From Bufo bufo (Eukaryota > Chordata > Amphibia > Anura > Bufonidae): a DNA stretch of 64,000 nt. Where the stretch lies: contig NC_053390.1 of NCBI RefSeq assembly GCF_905171765.1, forward strand, positions 588,282,471 to 588,346,470. Reading direction: 5' to 3'. Made by a program: the position numbers and the translations under genes. The notes beneath the pieces are model-generated. The model worked only from the letters and a program-made list of their open reading frames with translations. It was not told where the DNA came from and made no database searches. Shown here piece by piece: positions 14,362 through 24,169 of the stretch (positions are counted from its first letter, which is position 1; each line of letters opens with the position of its first letter).

Positions 14362-14888
14362 GTCATTTACATTTTCGGGTGAAATTCGCCAATTTTTGGG
14401 TGTATAGTACCACTGCTATACCTAGTGGACCGGTAAAAAAAAATAAAAAAATTGTCAGTTACATTTTCTGGCGAAATAAATGAATTTTTGGGTGTAGAGT
14501 ACCACTGCCATACCTAGTAGACAGGTTAAATAAAAAAATAAATTGTCATTTACTTTTTCGGGTGAAATTAACAAATTTTTGGGTGTATAGTACCACTGCT
14601 ATACCTAGTAGCCCGTTAAAAAATAAATAAATTGTCATTTACATTTTCGGGTTAAATTCACCAATTTTTGGGTGTATAGTACCACTGCTATACCTAGTGG
14701 ACTGGCAAAAAAATATAAAAAAATTGTCAGTTACATTTTCTGGCGAAATAAACAAATTTTTGGGTGTATAGTACCACTGCTATACCTAGTAGACAGGTTA
14801 AACAAAAAACAAAAAATTGTCATTTACTTTTTCGGGTGAAATTAACAAATTTTTGGGTGTATAGTACCACTGCTATACCTAGTAGGCC
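14362..14888 (+). repeat. Trailer array of hAT copy A, about 92-bp monomer, six copies
   Basis: Units begin near 14,362, 14,454, 14,545, 14,633, 14,727 and 14,819. Each has GTCATTTACATTTTCGGGTG followed by AATTTTTGGGTGTATAGTAC and CACTGCTATACCTAGTAG. Units 1 and 4, 2 and 5, and 3 and 6 are most alike, giving a three-monomer higher-order repeat of about 273 bp. The array stops abruptly at the junction with copy D. Confidence 0.9.
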
Positions 14889-15737
14889 TGTTTCAGCGTG
14901 CTTAGCAGATTGGCACCATTGTCGCACACCACATTACCAACTGTCAAATTTAGCGGGGTTAGCCACTGATCGACCTGTGACCGCAGAGCTGAAAGGAGTG
15001 CAGGACTGGCTCTTGGCTTCCAGGCACAACAGACGCAGCACAGCATGGCAACGTCTTACCTGGCACGTCGAATAGGTTCTGGGGAGCTTGGGGGGTGCAT
15101 CGGAAGAGGCGGTAGCAGTGGAAAAGGAGGAGTCAGCCGAGGAGGAGACGGAGGATGGAGTAGGAGGAGAAGGAGAAGAAGAGGCAGGCCTGCATGCAAT
15201 CCGTGGCGGTAACAACAAATCCACACGGGTGCCACGGGTTACATGCTTGATGGCCGTCAGAAGATTCACCCAGTGGGCAGTAAAAGTTATGTACCTTCCC
15301 TGCCCGTTTTTGCTAGACCACGTGTCTGTGGTCAGATGTATCTTGGCACCGACACTGTGTGCCAGAGATACATTCACTTGCCACTGAATGTGGCCATATA
15401 GCTCTGGGATGCCCTTCTAGGAGAAATATTTCCTTCCGAGGACTTTTCATTGCGGTGTGCCAATGACAGTAGTTTGCGGGCTAGCAGTTCCGACAAGCCA
15501 GCATTTAGCCGATGGGCAAGAGAGTTATCCGGCGTCATCAACTTTTTACGCTCGAACATTTAGGCCACGGAAGCCTGCCTTCTGCAAGATGGAAGGTGGC
15601 ACGGTGGAAGGTGGCGTGGAGGACAAATGGGAGGAGAGAGGAGAAGGAGAAGAGGCAGGACGTGGAGCACCGGTAGTGTGGCTTTGTGGATTCTGACTGC
15701 GTTTTGCTCCCACTGGGATAAGAGGCCAGGTGCCTTC

Positions 15738-16208
15738 TTAAAGGGAACCTGTCATGTGGATATTTGATTATAATCTAACTAATTATATACAATCATTAAC
15801 TACTAAAAAGTACCTTAGATGTATTCACTTACTGGTGTGACAGAAGGTTATCTCATAATATACACACAAAGATGCCGCATGCCGCATGCTAATGAGCTGA
15901 TTTGAGTCCAGCGTGATGTCATTGAGTCCAGCGTATATTTAATTCAAAGCTATAGCCACTCCCCTGCCCACCTGCTGCTGATTCCTATGGAAACAAACTG
16001 TCACTCAGCAGCAGGTTGGCGGAGAGAGTCAGGAGCTCATAAATATTCATGACTCATCATTATCAGCTGGAGCTTTTAAATACAAGATGTTGGCAGATTG
16101 ACTGGGTCAATTAAAGAAAGTGACCCAGCATTTTGCTAAGAGAATCAGTCACTTATTTATGTTGCCCTTAGTTAGGACACCATAAAACTGGTGACAGGTT
16201 CCCTTTAA
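15738..16208. mobile_element. TTAA-target MITE, 471 bp, inserted in the copy D gene
   Basis: Both ends carry TTAA followed by the inverted repeat AGGGAACCTGTCA. The body is nearly identical to a second copy at 57,399-57,868. TTAA targets are typical of piggyBac and Kolobok families; I cannot choose between them. It has no coding capacity. It interrupts the BED-finger coding part of copy D, so it is younger than D. Confidence 0.85.
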
Positions 16209-16741
16209 GGCGGTTGTCTCTAAGTGAGTGTTGGGCTTAATGCGACTTATGCGTTGACAGCACAGGCTGCAGATGGCAACACTATTGTGAGCAGCTTTCA
16301 CTTTAAAAAAAGCCCACACTGCGGAGACATGTGCCGGCATCCTGGGATCGCAAGATGTGCATGGTGGATGGCTCGCTCTAGATACATTTGCAGTCTGCTT
16401 TTTGCCTCAGGTGCACTGCGAAATCTGCCTGCTTCTCCCCCTTTTCCTCCCTATCTGCTGCTCCGTCTCTCCCTCTGAACTCCTCCCTATCTGCTGCTCT
16501 GCCACACGTGCATAGGGAAGCGCCATACGTTGCCCCTTTTTGCAGTCACCAGGACCAATGGACCCCCATTACCAGGGATTAGGGTCTGTTTCCTATTAGC
16601 CATACGCTGTCCAACAGCCCTTATTAGGTCCCCTCTTGGTCCTAGGTTATTGTTTCAATATTTTACTTACTAGAATGGGGATTGTGTGTATGTGACACCA
16701 ATCAATGTGGACACACTCCCTCCCTTCCATTGCTAGCCCAT

Positions 16742-16793
16742 GATCCCCTGATGAGTCCAGAGCTTTTGTTTGGTGATGAAACGCGTAGGGATC
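16742..16793 (+). ncRNA. Hammerhead ribozyme, type I, very short stem III
   Basis: All core parts are in order: GATCCC (stem I 5', 16,742-16,747), CTGATGA (16,748-16,754), stem II region (16,755-16,777), GAAA (16,778-16,781), ACGCGT (stem III, ending 16,786), the cleavage triplet GTA (16,785-16,787) and GGGATC (stem I 3', 16,788-16,793). Stem I is six perfect pairs. Stem III is only the self-complementary ACGCGT, the type known from Penelope-like elements that react best as dimers. Stem II (GTCCA against TGGTGAT) is weak and closes with a G-U pair; a CpG decay from GAC to GAT before GAAA would explain this. Cleavage would fall between 16,787 and 16,788. Activity is not shown. Confidence 0.65.
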
Positions 16794-17510
16794 TACCGCA
16801 CCGCAGGGAATAATATCGCTGTGTACCCCCAGGTAGGGTTGTCTAGGGCGTCCAATATTGTAGGGCTAGCTCCTGGACGTGCGGCCCCTAGCCGGGCCAT
16901 AGGGCTCTATAGGCCTGGTAGGGATTTTTCAGGGACAGTGAGTCTCATATGGACCCTGCCCCACAAGTAACACTGGCTTCTGGGACTGCGCCACTACACC
17001 CAGATGTCCGTCACCGACCGGTAAGACTGTTCCCGTTTATTCTTTTCTGTGGAATTTATACCTGCGTTGGGGTATTGTGTTACCTTGTTTACATGGGTGT
17101 AACCATACGACTGTGGTTTCCCATGGTGATTGTTTATGTTTGGTAATTGGGATCTACCGCACCGCAGGGAATAATATCGCTGTGTACCCCCAGGTAGGGT
17201 TGTCTAGGGCGTCCAATATTGTAGGGTTAGCTCCTGGACGTGCGGCCCCTAGCCGGGCCATAGGGCGCTATAGGCCTGGTAGAGATTTTTTAGGGACAGT
17301 GAGTCTCATCTGGACCCTGCCCCACAAGTAACACTGGCTTCTGGGACTGCGCCACTACACCCAGATGTCCGTCACCGACCTGTAAGAATGTTCCCGTTTA
17401 TTCTTTTCTGTGGAATTTATACCTGCGTTGGGGTATTGTGTTACCTTGTTTACATGGGTGTAACCATACGACTGTGGTTTCCCATGGTGATTGTTTATGT
17501 TTGGTGATTA
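16788..17510 (+). repeat. Two direct 361-bp repeats starting at the ribozyme cleavage site
   Basis: Unit 1 is 16,788-17,148 and unit 2 starts at 17,149. Both open with GGGATCTACCGCACCGCAGG and end near TTTATGTTTGGTRATT, with only a handful of differences between them. Unit 2 has no CTGATGA/GAAA core in front of it. The shared start point coincides with the predicted cleavage position. Confidence 0.9.
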
Positions 17511-18246
17511 TGTTGTTTGTGACACGTTTGTGGTGTGCACACTTTTTTGATACTATGTGTTATGCCCGTACTTTATATCTGAATATTTATTAAACGTTAA
17601 GTCTTATAATACGCTACCTCTTCTTCCTGCATATATCCATTATTGTGGTAGTTGGCGAGTGATACCCATTACCTCTCGCTGGTTGGGCAACTTTATTTAT
17701 CTCCCTCTGAACTCTCCTCCTCTTTCTCTCTTGTGGACACCCACGTGAAATCCATCGACACGTCATCATCGTAACCTTTACCACCTCTGACATTAGAGAT
17801 CTCGGAATAGGCAGCAACAGCGGGGACCACCCTTCTTGGGCTTTTCTGGGTACTGTCGTCAGACGGATGGGTGGCGGCCGTTGCTACCTCCTCTTCCTCA
17901 TCTGATGCCAAGAATGGCTGCGCATTGGTAAGGTCTGGGAATGGATGGTAAAATAATGATTCGAGTGGAGGGGCTATGGTGGTGGTGGTGGTGGTGGTTG
18001 TGTCTTTGGGGGTGTACACATCAGAGAGTGAGGAGGGTGCAGATACAGAGGATGAAGAGGGTGCAGAAGCGGAAGGCTGAGTGAGCCACTCAACCAACTT
18101 TGGTGCGCCCTTTGAAGTTATCGCATGCGCCTTCTCCAACTTCCCACTTAGGCTCCGGCCTGGTGCACCTGCTCGACCCCTACCATCCCTGCGGAACGGT
18201 CTGCCTCTTCCTCTGCATGTAATTTTCTAAATGACCCTCTGCCTAA

Positions 18247-18581
18247 GGGCTCATTCACACGACCGTGCCGTTTTTTGTGGTCCGAAAATTGCGGATCCGC
18301 AAAAAACGGATGACGCCCGTGTGCCTTCCACAATATGCGTAACGGAACAGGCGGCCTATTATAGAAATGCCTATTTTTGTCAGCAAAATGGACAAGAATA
18401 GGACAGAACTCATAATTTGTGCGGGGCCATGGAATGGAACAACGGATGCGGACAGCACACAGAGTGCTCTTTGCATCTTTTGCGGACCCTTTAAAATGAA
18501 TGGTTACGTATACGGACCACATGCGTAACGCAGAAAACGGCCCGTATACGGAATGAAAAATACGTTTGTGTGAACGAGCCC
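18247..18581. mobile_element. Harbinger-type MITE, 335 bp
   Basis: Flanked by TAA on both sides (18,244-18,246 and 18,582-18,584). Inverted ends are GGGCTCATTCACACGA and GTGTGAACGAGCCC. The body is rich in GGATCCGCAAAAAACGGATG-like steps. A three-base TAA duplication is the PIF/Harbinger hallmark. It sits between the leader array and the N-terminal coding part of hAT copy D. Confidence 0.8.
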
Positions 18582-18620
18582 TAAGTCTGTAGAGAAGAGC
18601 ACTATTTGTGGAAGAAGGTA

Positions 18621-19194
18621 CAGTTGTGTTTAAAATAATAGCAGTCAGACATTACTAACCTGATCTATTGCTGCTATTGGTAGAAATGATGTTTCTACCT
18701 GGCAAATAATTTACTAGCAGGTGTAGTAGAGTAATAGAAATCCAACAGACCCAACAGTCATGACATGCATGCTGCTGATTCTCTGTAATTCAATCACTTA
18801 TTGAAAGGGGTATGTTCAAAATAATAGCAGTGTGGAGTTCAATGAATGGTCATTCATTCTTTGAAAAACAGGTGGCAATTATTTCCCTTATTTAAGTGCA
18901 TTTCAGTGCATTTCTCTCTGAAATTCTCAGGCAAATGGGTAGTTCCAGACATTGTTCAGAACAGTGTACCTTGATTAAAAAGTTGATTGGAGAGGGGAAA
19001 ACATATAAAGAAAATCTGAAAATGATAGGCCGCTCAGCTAAAATGATCGCAAATGCTTTAAAATGGCAATCAAACCCTGAAAGACGTGGAAGAAAGCAAA
19101 AAACTACCATTCAAATGGATAGAAGAATAGCCAAAATGGCAAGGACCCAGCCAAAAATCAGCTCCAGGAAGATCAAAGAAGGTCTAAAGTTATA
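18621..19194 (+). mobile_element. Tc1-like element, 3' half deleted, inserted in the copy D leader array
   Basis: Begins after TA (18,619-18,620) with CAGTTGTGTTTAAAATAATA. A second related motif (TTCAAAATAATAGCAGTGTG, about 18,815) gives the IR/DR layout of Tc1 ends. Array sequence (TGTGGAAGAAGGTA) lies directly to the left and resumes at TATAGCACCCCTC on the right, so it inserted into the array. The right inverted repeat and the catalytic half of the transposase are gone. Confidence 0.75.
18935..19192 (+). pseudogene. Tc1-like transposase, N-terminal DNA-binding part only
   Basis: The ATG at 18,935 starts MGSSRHCSEQCTLIKKLIG and runs about 86 codons with no stop. It has the basic helix-turn-helix region typical of Tc1 transposases (GRSAKMIANALKW), a GRKQK linker and a second basic block (KISSRKIKEGL). 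After about 19,192 the open frame passes into tandem-repeat sequence, so everything beyond is not transposase. The whole catalytic DDE domain is missing. Confidence 0.7.
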
Positions 19195-20090
19195 TAGCAC
19201 CCCTCAATCAGTATTTGGCGGAAACAGGTATATGGCACCCATCAATCTGTATTTAGTGGAAGGTATATGGCACCCCTCAATCAGTATTTGGCGGAAACAG
19301 GTATATGGCACCCCTCAATCAGCATTTTGTGGAAGTCGGTGTATTGCAACCCTCAATCAGTATTTGGTGGAAGAAGGTATATAGCAATAGCACCCCTCAA
19401 TCAGTATTTGGTGGAAACAGGTATATGGCACCCCTCAATCAGTAGTTGGCGGAAACAGTATATAGCACCCCTCAATCAGTATTTGGCAGAAACAGGTATA
19501 TGGCACCCCTCAATCAGTATTTTGTGGAAGCAGGTGTATCGCAGCCCTCAATCAGTATTTGGTGGTAGAAGGTATATAGCAATAGCACCCGTCAATCAGT
19601 ATTTTGTGGAAGAAGGTATATGGCACCCCTCAATCAGTATTTGGCGGAAACAGATATATAGCACCCCTCAATCAGTTTTCGGTGGAAACTGGTATATAGC
19701 ACCCCTTAATCAGTATTTGGCAGGAACAGGTATATAGCACCCATCAATCAGTAGTTGGCGGAAACAGTATATAGCACCCCTCAATCAGTATTTGGCAGAA
19801 ACAGGTATATGGCACCCCTCAATCAGTATTTTGTGGAAGCAGGTGTATCGCAGCCCTCAATCAGTATTTGGTGGTAGAAGGTATATAGCAATAGCACCCG
19901 TCAATCAGTATTTTGTGGAAGAAGGTATATGGCACCCCTCAATCAGTATTTGGCGGAAACAGATATATACCACCCCTCAATCAGTTTTTGGTGGAAACTG
20001 GTATATAGCACCCCTCAATCAGTATTTGGCGGAAACAGGTATATAGCACCCCTGAATTAGGATTTTGTGGATGACGGTATATCGCAGCTC
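19195..20090 (-). repeat. Leader array of hAT copy D, 38-bp unit
   Basis: The unit on the top strand is CCCCTCAATCAGTATTTGGC then GGAAACAGGTATATGGCA. Variants replace GGCGGAAACAGG by TGTGGAAGCAGG or GGTGGTAGAAGG. A block of about 300 bp (from about 19,441) repeats almost exactly at about 19,750. Read on the minus strand, its CTGAT...GGGGTGCTATATACC core resembles the leader repeat of element G at 46,770-47,330. Chimeric open frames of up to 156 codons here are periodicity artefacts. Confidence 0.9.
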
Positions 20091-20657
20091 TCAATCAGTT
20101 TTTTTGGGGGCAACAGGTATATCACACCCGTTGCAATTAGTTACTCGCGTTTGTCCCTCTAATAGCGTTTGTCCCTCTATCTAGCTCTAGTATCACAGCA
20201 GAACCGCACACAACTGCTGCACAATACAAATGCACTATAATATAATTTCTATGTTAGAAAGTATATTATAAGTATATCACACCCCTCTATATCACACCTA
20301 TCGATAGCACACCCATACCAGTTTTTAAAAGGACTTTTGTGGCCCTATTAGCTAGAGTTTGGTGTCCCTAACTGTCCCTGCTCCAAAATGCAACCTCTCC
20401 CTACACTGGCAAAACACATCATGTAAAATGGCTGCCAGATCGGGTTCTGTTATACGGTTGGGGGTATGTCCATGTGCTGAAACGTCTCAATTGGCTGTCC
20501 TGTCCCACCTGATGGATGTGTGATGGGTCAAAGTTCGGCACTATGCAAGAAAATATGTCACGTGCGAATATCGCCATATGTTTGCATGTTTGACGAATCG
20601 CCAATGAGCAAAGTTTGCCGCGAAATGACCACCGGGCGAACCGCAAGGCCATCTCTA
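20091..20657 (-). other. 5' terminal region and leader of hAT copy D
   Basis: This is the reverse of the 5' region of element G (46,305-46,760). Shared steps include the TGTCCATGTGCTGAAAC step (about 20,466), CACCTGATGGATGTGTGATG (about 20,507), the TTTACAT/ACTGGC step near 20,410 and the terminal CTTGCGGTTCGCC. In G this region has a TATA-like TTATAAATAG box at 46,510; the equivalent place in D has decayed. Confidence 0.7.
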
Positions 20658-21640
20658 TCCTCCACCTCCCCCTTCATAGAAATGGAGGTCCAAAAGCAAC
20701 CGGGGTCGCTTACACTTCCCCTCCTTCCTATCATATGTGTCAAGCGTTGCCATGCCGTGTTGGAGCAGATCAGTCTGTGAGAGTGTAGCCACACTGGCGA
20801 GCAGCTGCTCAAGTACAGTAAACAGCAAACATCCCGCTGGCTGTAACCCCACCAACTCCAACTACACAAGGTAGTCAGCGACAATGGGCACAACATCCTG
20901 GCCACTCTGAACCTGGGGGAAATAACACTTGCTTCCTGCTTGGCCTTTTTAAAAAGTGCACTGGCTTGCGCACAGTCCAGGAGACTGTCCCTCTTTTCAG
21001 CCATTTCTCATGTGGTGAAGAACGCTCTCCTGGACTTGCAGCCTCAGAATGGTATGCAGCTACACAGCATAATCTGCAACGTTCCAACTCGCTGGAATTT
21101 AACATTGCACATGCTTGAGCATCTGAATGAGCGGCGGAAAGCCGTAAAGTATTTTGTCATGTACCAGTGTTTGGCCCCCCTCCTGCAGAGTCACCCCCCC
21201 CCACACACGCACACACCTCCATGAGCAGCAGAAGCTGCAGCAGCCAGTTTAGTCTCCTCAACATGATGGAGCAGTTTTTCCACTGCTTCTCTAGACTGCT
21301 GCTCTAGACTGAGGCTAGTCAGTAAGCTGACAGCTCCCGCCTCAATGCCTGGGTTCATGCCTTCCTCAACTCTGGCCAGTCTCTGGCGCATACCCTGTTC
21401 CCTGATCCCATGTAAATACAGACAGGACAGGCAGACTGGAACAATGGCCTGAACTGGCACAGCTCTCTCTTTCTTGCTCAGCCTCCAGTCTGATCTCATA
21501 GAGGGTTTTCAGGGGGATCATGGTGACACCCAAACGGACGAAGTTGTCCTCCGCCAGTGTCTAAAACATCACATTTGTCAAAATGAACCAAGCCTGGATT
21601 GAGGATGATTTTCACACTCCTCCAGCTGAGGCCAATGAAT
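20658..21640 (+). pseudogene. hAT transposase, copy E, C-terminal half, rearranged
   Basis: Forward-strand pieces in order: VKRCHAVL (about 20,740), SDNGHN (about 20,876, the second acidic motif), NVPTRWNLTLHMLEHLNERR (21,080-21,140) and, at the end, HHICQNEPSLD-type sequence whose corrected frame reads FVKMNQAWIEDD (about 21,575-21,610), the same C-terminal tail as copy B. Between 21,215 and 21,545 the forward frame is lost and the reverse strand is open for about 100 codons, which suggests an inverted or foreign piece. Several stops and a CA-rich run (21,195-21,220) confirm decay. Confidence 0.7.
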
Positions 21641-21689
21641 GGATTTGGCCTTTCTGGTGGTGCCCCATCTTGCCACTGTTTCTGCCTGC

Positions 21690-22250
21690 CTGCCTGTCTC
21701 CATCATGCTACTGCTGCCGCCTGCCAACCATCCTTTTCCAAAAGACTGCTGCCTCCATCATGCCACTAATATTACCTTCCAACCATCATGTTCTGTGCAG
21801 TTGCTGTTGCCGCTTGGATCATGGATTATGCCACTGCTTTGACCTGCCAACCATCGTATTCTGTACGGCTGCTGCAGCCACCTCCATTATGCCACCGCTG
21901 CGACCTGCCTACCATCATGTTCTGTATGGCTTCTGCTGCCATTTCCATCATGCCGCTGCTGATACCTGCCTACCATCAAGTTTTGTATAGCTGCTGCCAC
22001 CGTCTCCATCATGCCACTGCTGCAACCTGCCTACCATCACATTCTGTATGGCTGCTGCTGCCGTCTCCATCAAGCCACTGGTGCGACCTGCTGACCATCA
22101 TCTTCCATAAGGCTGTTTGCTGCCTCCATTATGCTTCTGCTTTTCTGCCAACATGTACCATATGGCTGCTGCTGCAGCCATCACTGCCTCAGCTGCTGCT
22201 GCTCCAAGCTGTTAATCCCATACTGCCACCACCATTAACGCAAATCACCG
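21690..22250 (+). repeat. Trailer array of hAT copy E, about 61-bp unit
   Basis: Units share GACCTGCCTACCATCATGTT, CTGTATGGCTGCTGC and TCCATCATGCCACTGCTG, with ACCATC landmarks near 21,728, 21,784, 21,850, 21,911, 21,973, 22,034 and 22,096. It lies behind the hAT C-terminal codons, just as the 92-bp and 141-bp arrays do in copies A and B. Confidence 0.85.
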
Positions 22251-22660
22251 GCCACCATTACCACTACTACTATTGTTACTACTACCTATAGACAGCCTTG
22301 TATGTTCCATGCTATGCTGCTCCTGCTGCCGCTACTATTGCGGCTACATGCCATTATATACGTACCATACCCTTTCCACGTCCACACTGCACTGCTGCTA
22401 CTACCAATTAAAATGGAGAATCTTTTTAGGCTCATTCGCAGAGCTTGGGGAGGGAAAAATAAAATCATAAAAAATGAAAAGAGATAACAAGTTTTCCTAA
22501 AATTCTGAGCCCTAGGAGGCTAGAGGGGGTTATATACCAACTTTCCGGGCAATTGGAGCAACTTCGGTACGGGCCGAACCGATTCGGGTCCGAACCAAAG
22601 TTTTTCAAGTGTTCAGCGAACTGGACCCACAACAAATCTCAACTGGTTCGCTCATCTCTA

Positions 22661-23378
22661 CACCCAACCCCTTTGAACATCCTTCATTTGAACCTGATCC
22701 ATCATTCAACTCCATGCACGCAAAAGCACTACAAATATTAACTGATGACTGGCTCAACTACTCCCCTATTTTTTGTAAAGCTGGTGTAACAATCTAACCT
22801 GCCCGGATCCTCAGCCTCGGTGCGACTGCACCAGGAGAGACGTTCTGTTGAGCCACCCCCCTTGTGACGCGACCACATCCTTAGCAAAAGGATGCAATGG
22901 TCTGTTTCTCCCCACAGCGAGCATGTGCTTGGAGAGATTAGCAGTGGACTGATTGCTCTATTACTGTGTTCTAGGGTTTCTATTTAAATACCTTCCTGGC
23001 CATATATCAATACCAATGAGAGTCTTTTACTCCCTAGATGTGTTCCTGGTTCTTGCTCCTGTAATTATTTGGATTAATCATGCCTATGACCCCTGCTTGT
23101 CTTCTGACCATTCTTTGTATCTCTTTTGGTACTGCATAGTCCATCTAGCTCTGATCTCAGCTTGTCTTCTAACCACTCTTTATCTCTCGTTTGGTTCTGT
23201 GTAGCCCAACTGGTTTTGGCCCAGTTACATACTACTATGTATTGTGTTTTTCTGTCTTTATTTGTAGTCCACACTTATATAGTCGATCAGTTGCAGTCTA
23301 GCTATCTAGGGCTTGAACTGCAGGTAGGTAGGTCCCTAGGTTACAGCTGGCTGGGCCATTGTACAAAACAAGCATGTT
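22661..23378. other. Unassigned interspersed sequence
   Basis: No convincing coding region. The stretch 22,790-23,350 has the look of a solo LTR or LTR remnant (a GC-rich start, then pyrimidine-rich TTGTCTTCTGACCATTC steps repeated near 23,097 and 23,162), but I could not identify both ends. Confidence 0.25.
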
Positions 23379-23846
23379 TACAGTGGCATGCAAAAGTTTC
23401 CTCACCCCTGGCCAAAATTACTGTTACTGTAAACAGTTAAGTAAGTTAAAGATTAAATAATCTCCAAAAGGCATAACGTTAAAATTTAAACACACTTTTC
23501 AACATTTTAAGCAATATCAGTGTATTATTTTGGTTTTGCACAATTGTGAAAAAAGGAAAGTAGTACTGTGCAAAAGTGTGGGAACCCAAAGAGATTTGAG
23601 GTCTCAGACCTTAAATAGCCTGTTACGGTTAAGGCTTGTTTGCAATCATCATTAGAAAAGGCCAGGAGATGCAAATTTCAAAGCTTAATGAATAGGGATG
23701 AGCGAACCCGAACTGTATAGTTCGGGTTCGTACCGAATTTTGGGGGGTCCGTGACACGGACCCGAACCCGAACATTTTCGTAAAAGTCTGGGTTCGGGTT
23801 CGGTGTTCGGCGCTTTCTTGGCGCTTTTTGAAAGGCTGCAAAGCAG

Positions 23847-23954
23847 CCAATCAACAAGCGTCATACTACTTGCCCCAAAAGGCCATCACAGCCTTGCCTA
23901 CTATTGGCATGGCTGTGATTGGCCAGTGCAGCATGTGACCCAGCCTCTATATAA
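23847..23954 (+). promoter_or_regulatory. Candidate promoter of hAT copy B
   Basis: A CCAAT box at 23,847-23,851, inverted CCAAT boxes (ATTGG) at 23,903 and 23,918, and a TATATAA box at 23,948-23,954 lie in that order about 150-260 bp inside the 5' end. The same arrangement is kept in copy C (61,288-61,395). Transcription would start about 30 bases beyond the TATA box, upstream of both leader arrays, so a transcript reaching the ATG at 27,337 would carry or splice out about 3.3 kb of repeats. Confidence 0.6.
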
Positions 23955-24169
23955 GCTTGGGTCACGTAGCGCTGCACGTCACTCTGCTGATTCAAGCATA
24001 GGGAGAGGTTGCAGCTGCGACCTTAGGGCGAGATTAGGCAGATTAACTCCTCCAAAAGACTTCATTCTGTGATCGATCTGCAGCTGTGGATCATTGAAGT
24101 GCTATTATTGAATTGCTCACTTTTTTGAGGCTGCCCAGAGCGTTTTTAGATCACTTTTTTTCTGGGGTG

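Larger units (their letters stand above)
1..14885 (+). mobile_element. hAT element copy A (5' end outside window)
   Basis: The parts, in order, are a leader satellite (about 345-10,800), a broken BED/RNase H-like/hATC transposase (10,902-14,084) and a 3' trailer array (14,362-14,888). The order leader array, gene, trailer array matches the complete copy B at 23,693-35,439. The 5' terminal repeat is not in the window, and the 3' terminal repeat is missing because the trailer array is cut at about 14,885 by the minus-strand hAT copy D. That the satellite belongs to the element, rather than being a neighbouring satellite, is inferred from its position directly against the start codon and from the shared CAGGCCTAC motif in the leader repeats of B and C. 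Confidence 0.75.
16483..17700 (+). mobile_element. Penelope-like/retrozyme-like insert with hammerhead ribozyme and 361-bp tandem duplication
   Basis: Flanked by a probable target-site duplication: CTCCCTCTGAACTC at 16,469-16,482 and again at 17,701-17,714, with sequence of the hAT copy D gene on both sides. Inside are a lead segment (16,483-16,741), a hammerhead motif (16,742-16,793), two 361-bp direct repeats and a tail (17,510-17,700). Hammerheads and tandem terminal units are known for Penelope-like elements and retrozymes, and longish imprecise duplications fit retrotransposition. No reverse transcriptase is present, so it would be non-autonomous or truncated. The family assignment is inference. 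Confidence 0.55.
14888..18240 (-). pseudogene. hAT transposase, copy D, N-terminal to catalytic part, interrupted
   Basis: In minus-strand order: an N-terminal Ser/Pro- and acidic-rich part (18,165-17,693, containing SGKLEKAHAITSKGAPKL and a run of eight Thr codons near 17,990); a BED zinc finger (16,380-16,210, SAVWAFFKVKAAHN then CSLC); then LTTDTWSSKNGQGRYITFTA (about 15,345-15,285), the hAT catalytic DTW motif; RRCHAVL near 15,050; and CDNGAN near 14,915. The coding sequence is split inside the BED finger by the TTAA MITE and upstream of it by the Penelope-like insert. It belongs to a different hAT family from A/B/C. The C-terminal half is missing. Confidence 0.85.
14886..20657 (-). mobile_element. 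hAT copy D, minus strand, 3' half missing, carrying four insertions
   Basis: Read leftwards from 20,657, the element has a 5' terminus (top strand ends ...GCAAGGCCATCTCTA, the inverse of the TAGTGATGGCCTTGCGG end of element G at 46,305), a leader, a 38-bp tandem array (20,090-19,195), then a transposase gene from about 18,240 to 14,888. The gene ends after the CDNGAN motif, where it is fused to the copy A trailer array. Inserted into it are a Tc1 fragment (18,621-19,194), a Harbinger-type MITE (18,247-18,581), a Penelope-like insert (16,483-17,700) and a TTAA MITE (15,738-16,208). No 3' terminal repeat is present. Confidence 0.75.
20658..22660 (+). mobile_element. hAT copy E, 3' half only
   Basis: Starts mid-gene directly against the 5' terminus of copy D. 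It contains broken transposase (20,658-21,640), a trailer array of about 61 bp (21,690-22,250), and a 3' terminal region made of GGTTCGGGTCCGAACC-like palindromic pieces ending GGTTCGCTCATCTCTA at 22,660. The CTCATCTCTA end is the hAT terminus type also seen at 51,759. The 5' half is absent. Confidence 0.7.

Noticed and set aside
18896..20046. Chimeric open frames running from Tc1 sequence into the 38-bp array, and in the array itself
   Set aside because: The array part has no protein likeness; the frame stays open because of the period. Only 18,935-19,192 is transposase.
22661..23378. Small open frames as a host exon
   Set aside because: They have no family likeness or convincing splice context. 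The sequence looks like a repeat remnant.
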